From Sanghuangporus weigelae (taxonomy: Eukaryota > Basidiomycota > Agaricomycetes > Hymenochaetales > Hymenochaetaceae), in assembly GCA_033182465.1 (NCBI GenBank), contig CP137321.1:930001-994000 (forward strand): DNA of 64,000 bases, written 5' to 3'. Shown here one piece after another: positions 25,662 through 36,328 of the stretch (the first letter of the stretch is position 1; each line of letters starts with the position of its first letter). Position numbers and translations under genes: made by a program. A model generated the notes under the pieces. It did no database searches and was not told the DNA's origin. It saw nothing but the letters and a program-made list of their open reading frames with translations.

Positions 25662-27165
25662 ATGCCGCGTCTCCTGCCTCGTCTACTTAAATGGCTTGAG
25701 CGCAATCCACCATCTCAGCCAGATTTTCGTGGTCCTCTTGCGAAACGACGTCGGAAAATACGCTCTTTATGGAAACCGATTCCCTCCCCAGATGAACTCA
25801 ACAAATCTCTTATTCTAAATAATCGCCACGAGTCGTTCCTCCTTGAAGGCGATGAAATTATCGTAAAGCAAAATGCACTTACGAGACATAAATCTCTTCC
25901 GCCGGTGGTGAAGCTTCAGAAAAAACAGGAGGACCAGACTATTGATGCCCCTCGGGAAATGTCAGAGCCGGAGAAGCAGTGGTGGTCAAGCCCGTACTGT
26001 GAGTATCGAATTCATCGTGATCTGGCTATGTCTAACTTTTAGCAACACAGTAAGAATGCTCTCGTCCCCCGTCCGAAGCTGCATCTTAAGCAGTAGACAT
26101 CTTCCTACCGGTAAGTCTTTGGACTTTTTCCCGTCGAATTGGAATAATTCTGATGAATATACTTCAGACTTTTTAATACGGCTTACTGCGGTATGCATGC
26201 CAAGAAAGAATGCCGCCACTAGGATCACAACAATGTTGGTTCCGAGTGGTATCCTGCACCCGAGATTTGCCAGTCGCCAGCAAAGAGTAGTCTATTACGT
26301 GACGTGCTGGAAGGAGGCATTAAAGGGATCTCTCTCAAGAGGTATGCTCTGGGTTACAACTATTTCTGATTACAACTATTTCTGAATTATGTCTGCTGCA
26401 AACCGTAAAGGTGATTACAAAAAGCCGATCGTTAATATAAATGTGCACCGTCTTTTATTGGATCAGATATCAAGTCAGCTCCGACAGCGTGTTCTGCAAG
26501 AGCTCGAAATGCTCGCTCTCAGACTGAAAGCTGCACCACGAACGTTGTGTGAGGATGTTGTTATTCGGCGCCTGACGCGGTCTGAATGGACCACCATGAA
26601 GACCACAGGGCATGTTCCTTGGGAAGGTGCGATTTGCGTCCTCATTGTTCCTCCTGTGAACAAGGATCCTGTTACGAAACAGAGTCCGCAACCCAATTAT
26701 GAGGATATCCCACCAGAGGTTTCCGAGTGCAATGTCGAGACTGCTCGGCCACTTCCGCCTCTTCCTCCTTTATCGACATTGTACCCTGTACAAGAGCCGT
26801 CCTACGAAGAACCTTTGGAATTCCTTCAGGACACCCATTTACCACACTCTCGTGTTCCTGTTTACAACGGGCTTGCCTTATTCCCATCCCGACCTCAACG
26901 ATCTGCCTTACATAAAAAGCTCTGTGAGGTTCTCAATATCGAAAATCGAGTACGATGGAAACAGAAGACGCGCTCAGACGAACGACTGCACAATGAAAAA
27001 TCAAGCCATGCCTTCATCGTTTTTTCGAGCAAGAAGACAATTGCGAGGGCTGACAGTGTCCCGTTGGCTATCGCATTATGGAGGATTAGGATGTGGGAGG
27101 GCGCGGGCTGGGGTGATTGCGACTGGCTTGCGCATAGACCTCCCGGAAATGACCCTGCTTCGTAG
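25662..27165 (+). CDS. Conserved fungal protein of unknown function
   Basis: Four exons (25662-25998, 26051-26110, 26168-26341, 26411-27165) give 441 residues with every joint in phase. The protein starts with a basic, Leu-rich segment (MPRLLPRLLKWLERN) that could be a mitochondrial targeting helix. Blocks that look conserved are KQWWSSPYLRMLSSPVRSC and YYVTCWKEALK, then RRLTRSEWTTMKTTGHVPW, and a Pro-rich stretch near PRPLPPLPPLSTLYP. I do not know its function. A mitochondrial role is inference from the N-terminus alone. A 16-bp perfect tandem duplication lies within its third intron. Confidence 0.75.
26354..26385. repeat. 16-bp tandem duplication inside an intron
   Basis: TTACAACTATTTCTGA occurs twice in a row (26354-26369, 26370-26385) within the intron at 26342-26410. 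Each copy carries a TTCTGA branch-like motif, so the duplication may supply two alternative branch sites. Confidence 0.9.
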
Positions 27166-27306
27166 TAGACACTTGCTTTGCATTGGATATACACAGACAA
27201 TACCCGCATTCGCTGCAGTAATACAATCAAAATTGCATCTCGCATGTCATTTTCACCCATGACGACTGAGAAGTTGTTGAACGTGTGCAATTGAAGAGAT
27301 TCTAAA

Positions 27307-28307
27307 CTACACTTCTACAGCCATAGGATCCGGCAAGACTTCAGCTTTGCTGACGTTTCCAATGACTTCTTTGCCTTCCCAGAACTTTGGTAATTCATTT
27401 CCGGGGACAAACAACCGCTCAACGCCATCTTTTGTGATGACGCACATACGGATAACACCTCCAGAGGAGCCATCACGCGACATGGCGAGGGCAAGAGCTA
27501 ACGAATAAATCAGATACTGTTCGTAATGTAAAGCGGATTGCTCACTATTCTTGACGAAGTTGACGGTCTCATCGCGTCCCCAACCATCCCGGTATGTTGC
27601 ATCACAGTACCCGTATACGTATGTTGAACCGGATCCTGGAAGCAATGAGAAACAGGCGAACAAACATGCACAATGGAGGGCGTACCTCCGATGGCCCAAG
27701 GTTGACGGAACAGACCACCACCAAGAGGGATATTATACACAGCCGGGCCGACTTCACTATCCCAGCCCGCAACAATGATACCAGCGCTCAATTGGTCTTT
27801 GTTCCCATAGCACATTCTCTGGAAGAGTGTTGCAACTGAGTGTACGGACGGACGTTCGCCGTATTGTTGGCTTTGTGAAGGCAAACATTAGAAACATGGA
27901 ATAACCCTAAGGATTATATACTTTGTCACATACTTGTACATTTGACTGTAATAGTGAACGATATCGGCAATTGCTTGTGTATCGGCAGCGGAACCAGAAC
28001 GACAGCAGTATATACGGTCATGGATGTGAGTTAGTTTGTCGGTGACACGGTTGGCCTACAAGTCATGCGAAACATAAGACTCAAAAATGCCTTCGTTTCA
28101 AATAGTGAGAGGCCAACGTACGATGTAGCTGCCCATGGTTGTTCGACTGTCTGCACCAATCACGACACCTCCGTCGAACTGAACGGCCATAATTGAGGTC
28201 TAAATTTCCCGACTAGTTCAGTGTGTTTGCATTGCGGAATATGTTGAGTAACAACTTACCCCGAGGTTGACCTCGCCCTTCTTCAGATGCTGAATGTCGA
28301 CCTGCAT
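27307..28307 (-). CDS. PRE3: 20S proteasome subunit beta type 1 (caspase-like site)
   Basis: Six exons (28307-28260, 28199-28122, 28055-27934, 27870-27686, 27635-27546, 27497-27307) give 237 residues. A 16-residue propeptide ends in LG, and Thr17 becomes the N-terminal nucleophile after self-cleavage. In mature numbering Thr1, Asp17 (GADSRTT) and Lys33 (NRVTDK) are all present, as are [26 protein letters not shown] and [11 protein letters not shown]. This is the beta1/PSMB6 pattern, the subunit that cleaves after acidic residues. Splicing at 27545-27498 is needed to give [12 protein letters not shown]. It is divergent to RPN12 over only 164 bp. Confidence 0.97.
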
Positions 28308-28471
28308 GACTGAGTTGTGGTAGCGGTCAAGAAATGAGCGTGCTAGTCACGCAGAGTGGCGAGGATGAGGATGAGGTGACGCGTCGAGACGCGCGTCTTG
28401 ATTTTCACAAGCTGAACCTGAACCGTAGTCTCTGCCGTCCTCAAGCTCCTCACCATCGTTCGTGAACAATC
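28308..28471. promoter_or_regulatory. Shared divergent promoter of PRE3 and RPN12
   Basis: Only 164 bp separate the two start codons, so the promoters must overlap. The region has ACGCGT (28379-28384) inside a CG-rich inverted-repeat-like stretch (GACGCGTCGAGACGCG) and AGTGGCGAG (around 28355-28363), which matches the yeast Rpn4 box GGTGGCAAA at only six of nine positions, too weak to call. A common promoter would favour matched expression of a core-particle and a lid subunit. Confidence 0.6.
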
Positions 28472-29565
28472 ATGGCACCATCCAACCAACTAGTTAAGGA
28501 CTATCAGAGCCTCATACGCGCTTTTGAGAGTCGACCGTGCAACCTGAAGAAGTGCGGTGAACTCCTGACTCGACTGAAGGTGCGATTTGTGTCTGTCCTA
28601 ATATCATGAATTTATCCTCATATTCTTTGTATAGGTTGGACTGGTCACCGCGGGGCTACTACCTGTACTTCCAAAGTCCGAATCAAGTGTGGAAGACTTA
28701 GTGGTCGTCCGTGAGCATGCCTGCTTCATTATCCGTAATTATTCTATGGGACACTTATCTTGGATATGCAAGGTAACATACTTGAGATTGGAGCATTTTG
28801 GAGTATTAGAAGCAAGGACATTCCCTCGTTCGATCGGTATTTCGCTCAGCTACAAACACTCTATAATGACTACAGGTGATCTTTGGACTTTCACATTGGA
28901 TCTTATAAAGTATTAACTGTGTTCGTTAGCACCGTCCTCCCACCTTCACCACGAGAGCATCCTCTCGTAGGACTCAACCTGATCCGTCTTCTGACGCAAA
29001 ACCGCATCGCTGATTTCCATACTACACTCGAGGCAATCCGCTTGTCTCCCGAAGCGGCAGCCGAGAATCCTTACATTGCTCATCCCGTTGCGGTCGAACG
29101 CTGGCTCATGGAGGGCAGCTATAGCAAAGTATGGAGTGCGCGAGAGGAGGCTCCTGCTGAAGAATACCGATTCTTTGTCGACAGCTTGATTGGTACTATA
29201 CGGTATGTGTTTTGCGAACTATCTTTCAGATACTTAGTTGATGATGCTCCTTGTAGGAATGAAATCGCAAGCTGCGAGGAAGTGGCGTACGACAGCTTAC
29301 CTTTGAAAGATGCTGCTACATTACTGTTTTTCACAAACCGGAATGAATTGCTGGCGTTCGCTCAGCAGGTGCGTAGTATCTTTTAGTCTGGCCTGGATTC
29401 CATTGCTGATCCATCCCTTCGGACGTATAGCGAGGGTGGCAGATCAATCTCATCGAAGAAACGATCACGTTCAAAAAGAAGGATGAGGAGAAGATAGTCG
29501 TTCCAACGACGAAACTTATTAGTGCCAATCTCGCATACGCCAGAGAACTAGAGCAGATCGTGTAG
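28472..29565 (+). CDS. RPN12: 26S proteasome lid subunit RPN12 (PSMD8)
   Basis: Six exons (28472-28579, 28635-28710, 28773-28875, 28930-29202, 29257-29368, 29431-29565) give 268 residues, the usual length. The N-terminal helices ([16 protein letters not shown]) are followed by [31 protein letters not shown] and [20 protein letters not shown], and a C-terminal PCI/CSN8-like winged helix with [10 protein letters not shown] and [14 protein letters not shown]. Rpn12 is a non-ATPase subunit of the 19S lid and is the last to join during lid assembly in yeast. It faces PRE10 tail to tail with 84 bp between the stops. Confidence 0.96.
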
Positions 29566-29649
29566 TTACATTTTGATATTTTTATGTCTTTTTGAGCCCT
29601 CACATTTCTGGTTTGAACGAAATCATGAAATTGGAACATTATGGTACAT

Positions 29650-30733
29650 CTACTCCGGCGCAAACTCTTCCAATGCCGCACGCGCCTTTTCCTCCGCTTC
29701 TTTCAGAAGATCGGAAGGCACTTGTACATGCCTGAAGTTGCTTTCAGAGCAGATCCATGATACTTCCAGCTCAAAATCCTTATCCTTGGCCGCGTCCTCG
29801 TGAACGACGTGAATTCTGACACGACAACTGTTAACTTACGGTAAGTTTCAACGGCTTTTGTATGCTTACATGCGTGCCACTTCAATGACAGCTTCTCGCG
29901 CTGTTAACTCTTCAAACTTGAGTTTCTCGAGTTCAGTTTTTGCGAGTTGCTGTCCTTTCCCGATCGCAGCCCCTTTGTAGCCCTGTACACACGTCGTTTT
30001 AGTGGTTCTTCAATTACTAAATGACTGAAACGCACATAAAACACCCCACTCGGCTCAACAACAAGGAGAGCAGGACCGGTTTTGTCTACGGCGCCAAGAA
30101 TGCTGCTCGCTCCGAAGGGGCGGACTGATGAATACAGGGTATACGCTTGTACGTACAGACTTAGTCTGTCGGCTACTGCCTAAAAGGCAAGAAGTAAAAT
30201 CCAATGCCAATTTGAGGGAGTGGTGCATACTTACTGAAAGTGTTGGAGGAGAACGGTAGGTATCACGGTAACTCAGGGATTCATCTCGCGCACGATTGGC
30301 GAGATAGCGACCATCAGCCAGTAGCCCAGCCGTGGCCTATGCCCAAAGTCAGAAATGAATTCCAAGACCGTAAGAACTTCAATGAGAGTACCATGCCAAT
30401 ATGTCGGTCTATCGTTTGAATTCGCCGATTTGCGCCTGGGACAAGGAGTTTCGATTGTACGAGCTTCTCGACCGCTAGCACAACACCATCTTTGACTCGA
30501 ATTCCTATGGCTGTTCTGTATTTCCAAAATGGCATCAGAGGACGTTCGATAGAGCGTTTAAGAATGTAAGACTGACCCCGAATTCTCGACTGCTTTATTC
30601 GCATATTCCACCTGCGCAAGCGGAATTAATTTTGAACGGGATACAAAAGTTAGATGAATCGCACTTGAAATATGCGACCGTCCGGAGAATATGTCGATGC
30701 TGAGAGATCGTACCCAGTACCTATGGAAGTCAT
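29650..30733 (-). CDS. PRE10: 20S proteasome subunit alpha type 3/alpha7
   Basis: Seven exons (30733-30665, 30611-30577, 30515-30392, 30336-30235, 30179-30036, 29982-29870, 29815-29650) give 250 residues. The alpha-subunit N-terminal signature is complete: [19 protein letters not shown] joined over an intron to [12 protein letters not shown], then [17 protein letters not shown]. Other marks are [35 protein letters not shown] and [20 protein letters not shown]. These point to PSMA3 (yeast Pre10). It has no catalytic Thr, as expected for the outer ring. The C-terminal tail is acidic ([13 protein letters not shown]), as in the family. It is divergent to the NUP82-like gene. Confidence 0.96.
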
Positions 30734-30903
30734 TATTGTCTGTGGTGAGTGAATGTGTATACGCGTCTCTCCAGGCCAGGACGCGTAGGCGTGAGACCGT
30801 CATGCCTTTGTGAGAAGAGAAAGACGCACACGTGATCCGTGTCTTAACACCTTAACATTCATTCACTTACTTACTACCTTGCACTGAACAATAGCTTGAC
30901 CTC
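30734..30903. promoter_or_regulatory. Divergent promoter region of PRE10 and NUP82-like
   Basis: This 170-bp gap has two ACGCGT sites (30761-30766 and 30781-30786), 20 bp apart and thus about two helical turns, on the PRE10 side. A CACGTG E-box-like core lies near 30829. Both genes must draw their promoters from this short stretch. Confidence 0.5.
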
Positions 30904-33816
30904 ATGGCGTCTGAAAGCAACTGGCAGGATTTTCTGGATGGCCATCCAATATTCTTGGGGGCAAATAGCTCGGTCAAGAATCTCGCTGAGCTCCCGCTCA
31001 GTTCTGTAAAAGAAAGCAAGGCTGATGCAGACTCCGATGCCACATCCACTTCCCGTAGGCGCCAGGCTATGTGCATGAAAGACTCAGATCTCATAGTTGC
31101 TTGCGGAAGCGAGATCAGAATGACATGTCTTGCTGATGCTAAAGTTTCCGGCGGTTCAAAGAAAACATACAAAGTATGCTCTGGTGCCGTCACTGAATTG
31201 AGTCGTTCGTTGACGTGGCTGTTCATAGGTATTACACACACCAAACATTGACTTCGAGATACACCAGACCTGCCTGAACCCGAATAAAAAGCTCTTAGCG
31301 GTTGCTGGAGCTTCTCGGGTGGCAGTCGTGGTACTTCCAAGGACCGGATCCATGAAGCTTGGTTCGTCCCGGATTGACTGCAAGTAAGTTCTGATTTCGT
31401 ATTCCAGTTATCAAACTCAAATGACCTTCATAAGATCTCTACAAATAGGATCGAACTATCACTCAAAATCATCATCCCCGATTGTCAAAGCTGACTGGCA
31501 TCCATGGGGAGAGGCGGGATCGACATTACTAGTTATGACTGTGGACGGCAAGATGCGCGAATATGACGTATCCTTTGACCCGGACGAGCCACAAAAGACT
31601 CTGGATTTTGTGTCGGAGAAGAAGAAAGGATCATACGCGGCTATTGACGATTCGGAACGAGAGGTCGCTTCGTTTGCTTTTGGCAAAGGGAGGGCAGATT
31701 GGGGCCCTCTGACTGTGTACACTTTAATGAAGAGCGGTGACATATACGCCATTTGTCCATATCTACCTGAAAATGCGTGAGTTACAGCACTATCAAGACT
31801 GATGCTTCTACATTCATATGCTTTATATCAGATCCGTACCTTCTTCATATTTACACGCTCTTGAATGTTTCGTCGCAGCCAAAGAAGAGTTCGCTGCAGA
31901 AGGCAAGAAAGGCGTTAGTAAATCCTTCTCCACACTATATGATTATCAGCGAAAGTACGTCAATGGACTGTTGAAACAAGTTCCACCGGCATCGTCGTCG
32001 CTTTCAGTATCTCGCTCTGTGTTCATCCATACTCCCAAGTCCTTCCCAGGGCAGCCTTCCCGACAAGGGCCATTTTTTCTGCAACCTTCACCGCCTGAGC
32101 TGAAGGAAAGCCCAGGAACTGATGCAACAGACATCATATATATCACGCTTGGTAGTGCTTTTGCCGGCACAGATGATCAGGAAGACGCAACATCACTCTC
32201 AAGCGAGAGGCTCGGTGTAATACTGGTGGCGTTTCAGGATGGCAAGGTGGATGTATATCTGGATCTAGAGAAAGTGGAAGCCAAATGGGATACGACAATT
32301 ACAACGGTAAGCAGAACAGCCATTCTGATGATACTTGCCGCCTTAATTGAATCGCCTTTAGGCTTCCCTGAACTCGAGGCCTGCAATTACGACATACGAA
32401 ACGATCGACCTGGGCATACTAAGTCAACTAGTATCTGCTTCAAAACTACCTGACAGTGCGCTGTTAGATTTGATTGAAAGCAACCACGTCACCTTTTATC
32501 CGGATCCTATTTATGATGACACGATCTATGCATATCATGCATTCGGGGCTCATGCTTTCAATCTTAGCGCGGCTTTTCAAATTCTGGCTGCCGCGATGAA
32601 AGAAGAGGATGAAAAGGTACTCCAGGATAACATAAAAGAATCAGCAAACAACAGCGTGCAGACTCTCCTCAGTACCTATTCCACTGACCGACAGTGAGTT
32701 TTTTTAAATTCCTTCCGGTTCTATGTTACTGACTTGTAGCAAAAGATCAACGTGTCCAGTTATTGCGGCCGTTATCCCAAATGACGTTTATCTCACTTAC
32801 ACCATTTTCATGCTCACAACCACGATGCGCATTGCTACACACTCTCTTACTCTTCGCTCCGAAAGCGCTGATGGACTCGAATTGGTTGAGAGTTCACAAG
32901 GCACCTCTGGGTTGCCTGCTCAACCCTCTTCTTCCGGCCCTCCAGCGTACGTCTCACTTCTGGCGGCCGAGCCGTTCTCTGTCCCTCCGGTTCTTTTACG
33001 TCCGGTTGGCCTTCCGACCGTTTCGAGGGTTCCGTTACCTCGATCTCACAGTATCAAAGATGAGATTCGCGTTACACCAGAAACTCTGCGTTATCTCGCG
33101 AACGTACAGGAACGTATATCCAGCGAGATGCATGAAGCGATCATTGCATGTCACCAGTTGAAAGGTCGCGGAGACATGCAAAGGCAAGAGTACGAACGGC
33201 AGCAGAAGAGGGTCACGGAGCTCGTTGGACGGACACAAACTCTGCTAGGTCCCCGCAAGAGCAAGCTTCAAGAACGCCTGCAGTCTGTACAGGCCGAGCA
33301 GACTAGGCTACTGGGGAGAATGGACAGACTTCTCCATGCTCTTATCCGGCAGGCTTCTCCAGAGCTTAATGAGCATGAAACAAGATGGTTTGAGGAGTTG
33401 CAGCGCATGAAGGCTCAAGTGCTAGGTATAGGCCGATATGATCCTGATTCTCTGAGAGTGCGGATCAAGCAGGTGAGCAAAGGCATTCAACTATATTCTT
33501 TGGCTGACATCGTCTCTGTACAGTTGCAAACAGAGTTTGAACGACTCATGCCGGCTCTTAGACAACTGGCAAAAGAACAGGCTGAACGGAAGTCCCAACT
33601 TGAAGAGCATAATGCAGGAGCTGGTCATTCATACATGAAGAGTTACGAGCGGTTGTCCAGGGCCGAGTGAGTCTGCACTATTTCCACGAAGAGTTGACTT
33701 CCCTAAAGCTGTTCATTCCCTTCAGGTCTAAGAAGATTGAAGACGCGATGATGCAGGTCACAAAGCTTGCACGGAAGCTGGAGATTGCTAGTTTAAGTAC
33801 ACCGCCATTGGCTTAA
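30904..33816 (+). CDS. NUP82: Nucleoporin of the NUP82/NUP88 family
   Basis: Eight exons (30904-31173, 31229-31383, 31435-31776, 31832-32306, 32362-32693, 32740-33472, 33524-33666, 33726-33816) give 846 residues. The first 550 or so residues form a beta-propeller, with HTPNIDFEIHQTCLNPN, LLAVAGASRVAVVVLPR and VKADWHPWG typical of Nup88. The last 270 residues are heptad-rich coiled coil (from VTPETLRYLANVQERISSE to the end). In yeast Nup82 sits on the cytoplasmic face of the pore with Nup159 and Nsp1 and anchors mRNA export factors. The NSP1 homologue is the next gene downstream on the same strand. Confidence 0.92.
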
Positions 33817-34009
33817 GTATTCCACCATTGTAGCACAGAATTTAGCCGTATTTCTTTCAGGCATGATTTGAATCAGAGAGAATTTGTTTGGATTTTAGTA
33901 TGATTTGTTTCGAGTACGACTCGTTGATCTTGATCGACGCTTGTCACGTAATCTGAACGAAATTCCCTTTTAGACAGTCAGTCACCGTTGTTCACTTCTC
34001 ACTCAAACC

Positions 34010-36236
34010 ATGTCCGAACCACTCAAAGGCGGATTTAGCAGCTTCACAGGTGGGACACCGTTCAAGCCACCTGGGGCGGTTGGTACGCCTCCACCTTCAA
34101 CAAACCTTTTTAATACTGCTTCAAGCACGGGCACGAATGCACAACCCACGAGCACTCCAAGCGCGTTTGGGACCGGCACCAGCGGTGGTAACAGCTTGTT
34201 CGGGAATTTTGGAGGTGAATTAATGGTTGACATTCTCGTTGGTCACCGTATTGACGATGATACGCAGCAAAACCTGCAACGACATCGATATTTGGTGGTG
34301 GAACATCAGGAACGACGACGACAGGAGCTGGTGCAAGCAATATGTTCAGTGGATTTGGGTCGAACACTTCGACAAATCCGACAGCTCAGAGTGCATCTCC
34401 CGCTCCCGCCGCAGCCTCAACATCGACACCAGGGGGAGGGCTGTTTGCGGCCAAACCTCCAGAACAGATGGCGAACGCCTATCCATCTGGCACACCATCG
34501 GCATCTCAGCCTGGTGCATCATGTATGTGGTTGCTCAGACATTCGCGATCCCGTAGTAACCCTTGATTTACCGCAGTATTTGATGGCTCTGCGGGCAACA
34601 CCTCAGGTACGGGACACTTTAAAGAAGAATAATCCCTCGCTTATATTTGTTCAGCTGCTCAGCCAGCGTCTACCGCGACCTCTGCAACGACAGCTGGTAC
34701 TCCAAATCTATTCGGAAAGCCTGCAGAAACGAATACTTCGACAACCATGCCCGCTGCTGGTGCCCAAGCGGGTGGCTCACTCTTTGGAAATACCGCATTT
34801 GGGAAGAAGCCGGACGCACCGACCACCCAAGGCACTATTCCGGCTTCATCGAATCCTACACCTGCACCTCTATTTGGGGCAAAAAAGGATGATGGTGCCG
34901 ACAAGGATAAGCAACAGACCGCTCCAACAGCTAGTAATTGTCTTTTCATAAGTTCCGACGAAACAATTTCTTTATTCCTTACTTTTAGGTGCTGGCGCGT
35001 TCGGACAAGCATCTTCAAATAAGGACACTCCAGCAGGTACTTCACTTAATTCCCACTACTTTTTGTCGTGTAAGTCGCGTCTGACCGTAGTTGTGACAGC
35101 CGCCGGATCAGCATTCAATCTGTTTGGCAAACCTGCAGAGAAAAAGGACGCACCGGCAGGTACGTTCCTCAGTTTCGTGACCGTTTGAGATTCTGGTCTG
35201 ACACTCTTGCGCTTTTATGAAGAGGGCGAAAAGAAAGACGGTACAGGTGAAGCCATGTCGCTAATGGTATTACATCTATGCTTACTTCTGAACATGACAT
35301 AGCCGGTACGTCTTCGGGTGTGAACACATCAGGTAAGCCTTCTATCTCCCGTCTGCTCGTCTTTCGGATTCGCGCTGACGTCGCTCCGAAGATAAGCCAG
35401 CTGGCACTGGTACACCAGTACCAATATCTGTTCCTCCTCCGTCTATGTTACGAGGCAAAACGATTGAAGAGATTGTCAACAAATGGTCATCTGAACTCGA
35501 AACGCATGTTCGAGAGTTCAATGGCCTCGCAGGCGAAATTGCTGTATGGGATAGGGCACTGATCGACAACGGGAACACAGTAAGTCATTATAGTAGTCAA
35601 CATCAACAGAAATTACTGATGTTTTCTAAGATCGCTGCCCTGCTTCAACATGTCATGATGGCTGAGAGGGAACAATCTGATATTGAACAATCGTTGAAAC
35701 ATGTTGAGGACCAACAAAAGGAGCTAGCCTCCACCTTGGAAGTGTACGAGAAAGCTGCAGGAGAGATTTTCGACGCGCAAGGCAGTGGATTACGCGCCCT
35801 TGATGTGGGTCCTGCGGATGCAGAGCGGGATAAACAGTAAGTGACCGATCTCCTTTTGGTGGAGCAACTGCTAATGTTTTGCAGCTATACACTGGCTGCT
35901 GAGCTGAACGTCAATCTGGACGACCTTTCGCGGTCGTTGCTGCAAATGATAGAATCCGTCAATTCGCTCTCAGAATCTGAGGATATTGGAAGCGACGTCA
36001 GCAGGTCTAAGGGTGATGCGCCGCTGGAGCAAATTGCGCAGATCCTAAGTAGCCATCTAGAGAGTCTGCAGTGGATTGATAGCGCGGTGAAGGAAGTCGA
36101 AAGTAAAGTCACTGATGTTGAGCGGCTTGTACGCGATGCATCTGTTAATGGATCAAGGACTGGCGGCGGCGGTTCGGGTTCATTTAAGGAATCGGTAAAT
36201 GGACTCAGAGGATCCAGAGGTTTTGGGCTGAGATGA
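34010..36236 (+). CDS. NSP1: FG nucleoporin NSP1/NUP62
   Basis: Eleven exons (34010-34214, 34268-34522, 34577-34606, 34655-34933, 34989-35036, 35100-35159, 35223-35246, 35303-35332, 35392-35579, 35631-35836, 35885-36236) give 558 residues. The N-terminal half has FG-type repeats (SIFGGG, MFSGFGSN, LFGKPAE, SLFGNTAFGKK, LFGAKK) with Lys/Asp-rich spacers. The C-terminal half is the Nsp1 coiled coil, from LRGKTIEEIVNKWSSELE through VEDQQKELASTLEVYE. Nsp1 lines the pore channel and is also part of the Nup82 complex. Introns 1-8 are all in phase 1, so exons 2-8 (255, 30, 279, 48, 60, 24 and 30 nt) can each be skipped without a frame change. Confidence 0.94.
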
Positions 36237-36328
36237 CATAGACTGTCTATATAACTCACTGCATATGTTTTATCACGACGTTGAATACCATACTGTAATC
36301 GCATGTTGTTCTAAGGAACGGCTTGTTA

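Noticed and set aside
28350-28366. Rpn4-type proteasome box in the PRE3-RPN12 promoter
   Set aside because: AGTGGCGAG matches GGTGGCAAA at only six of nine positions, within chance for a 164-bp region.
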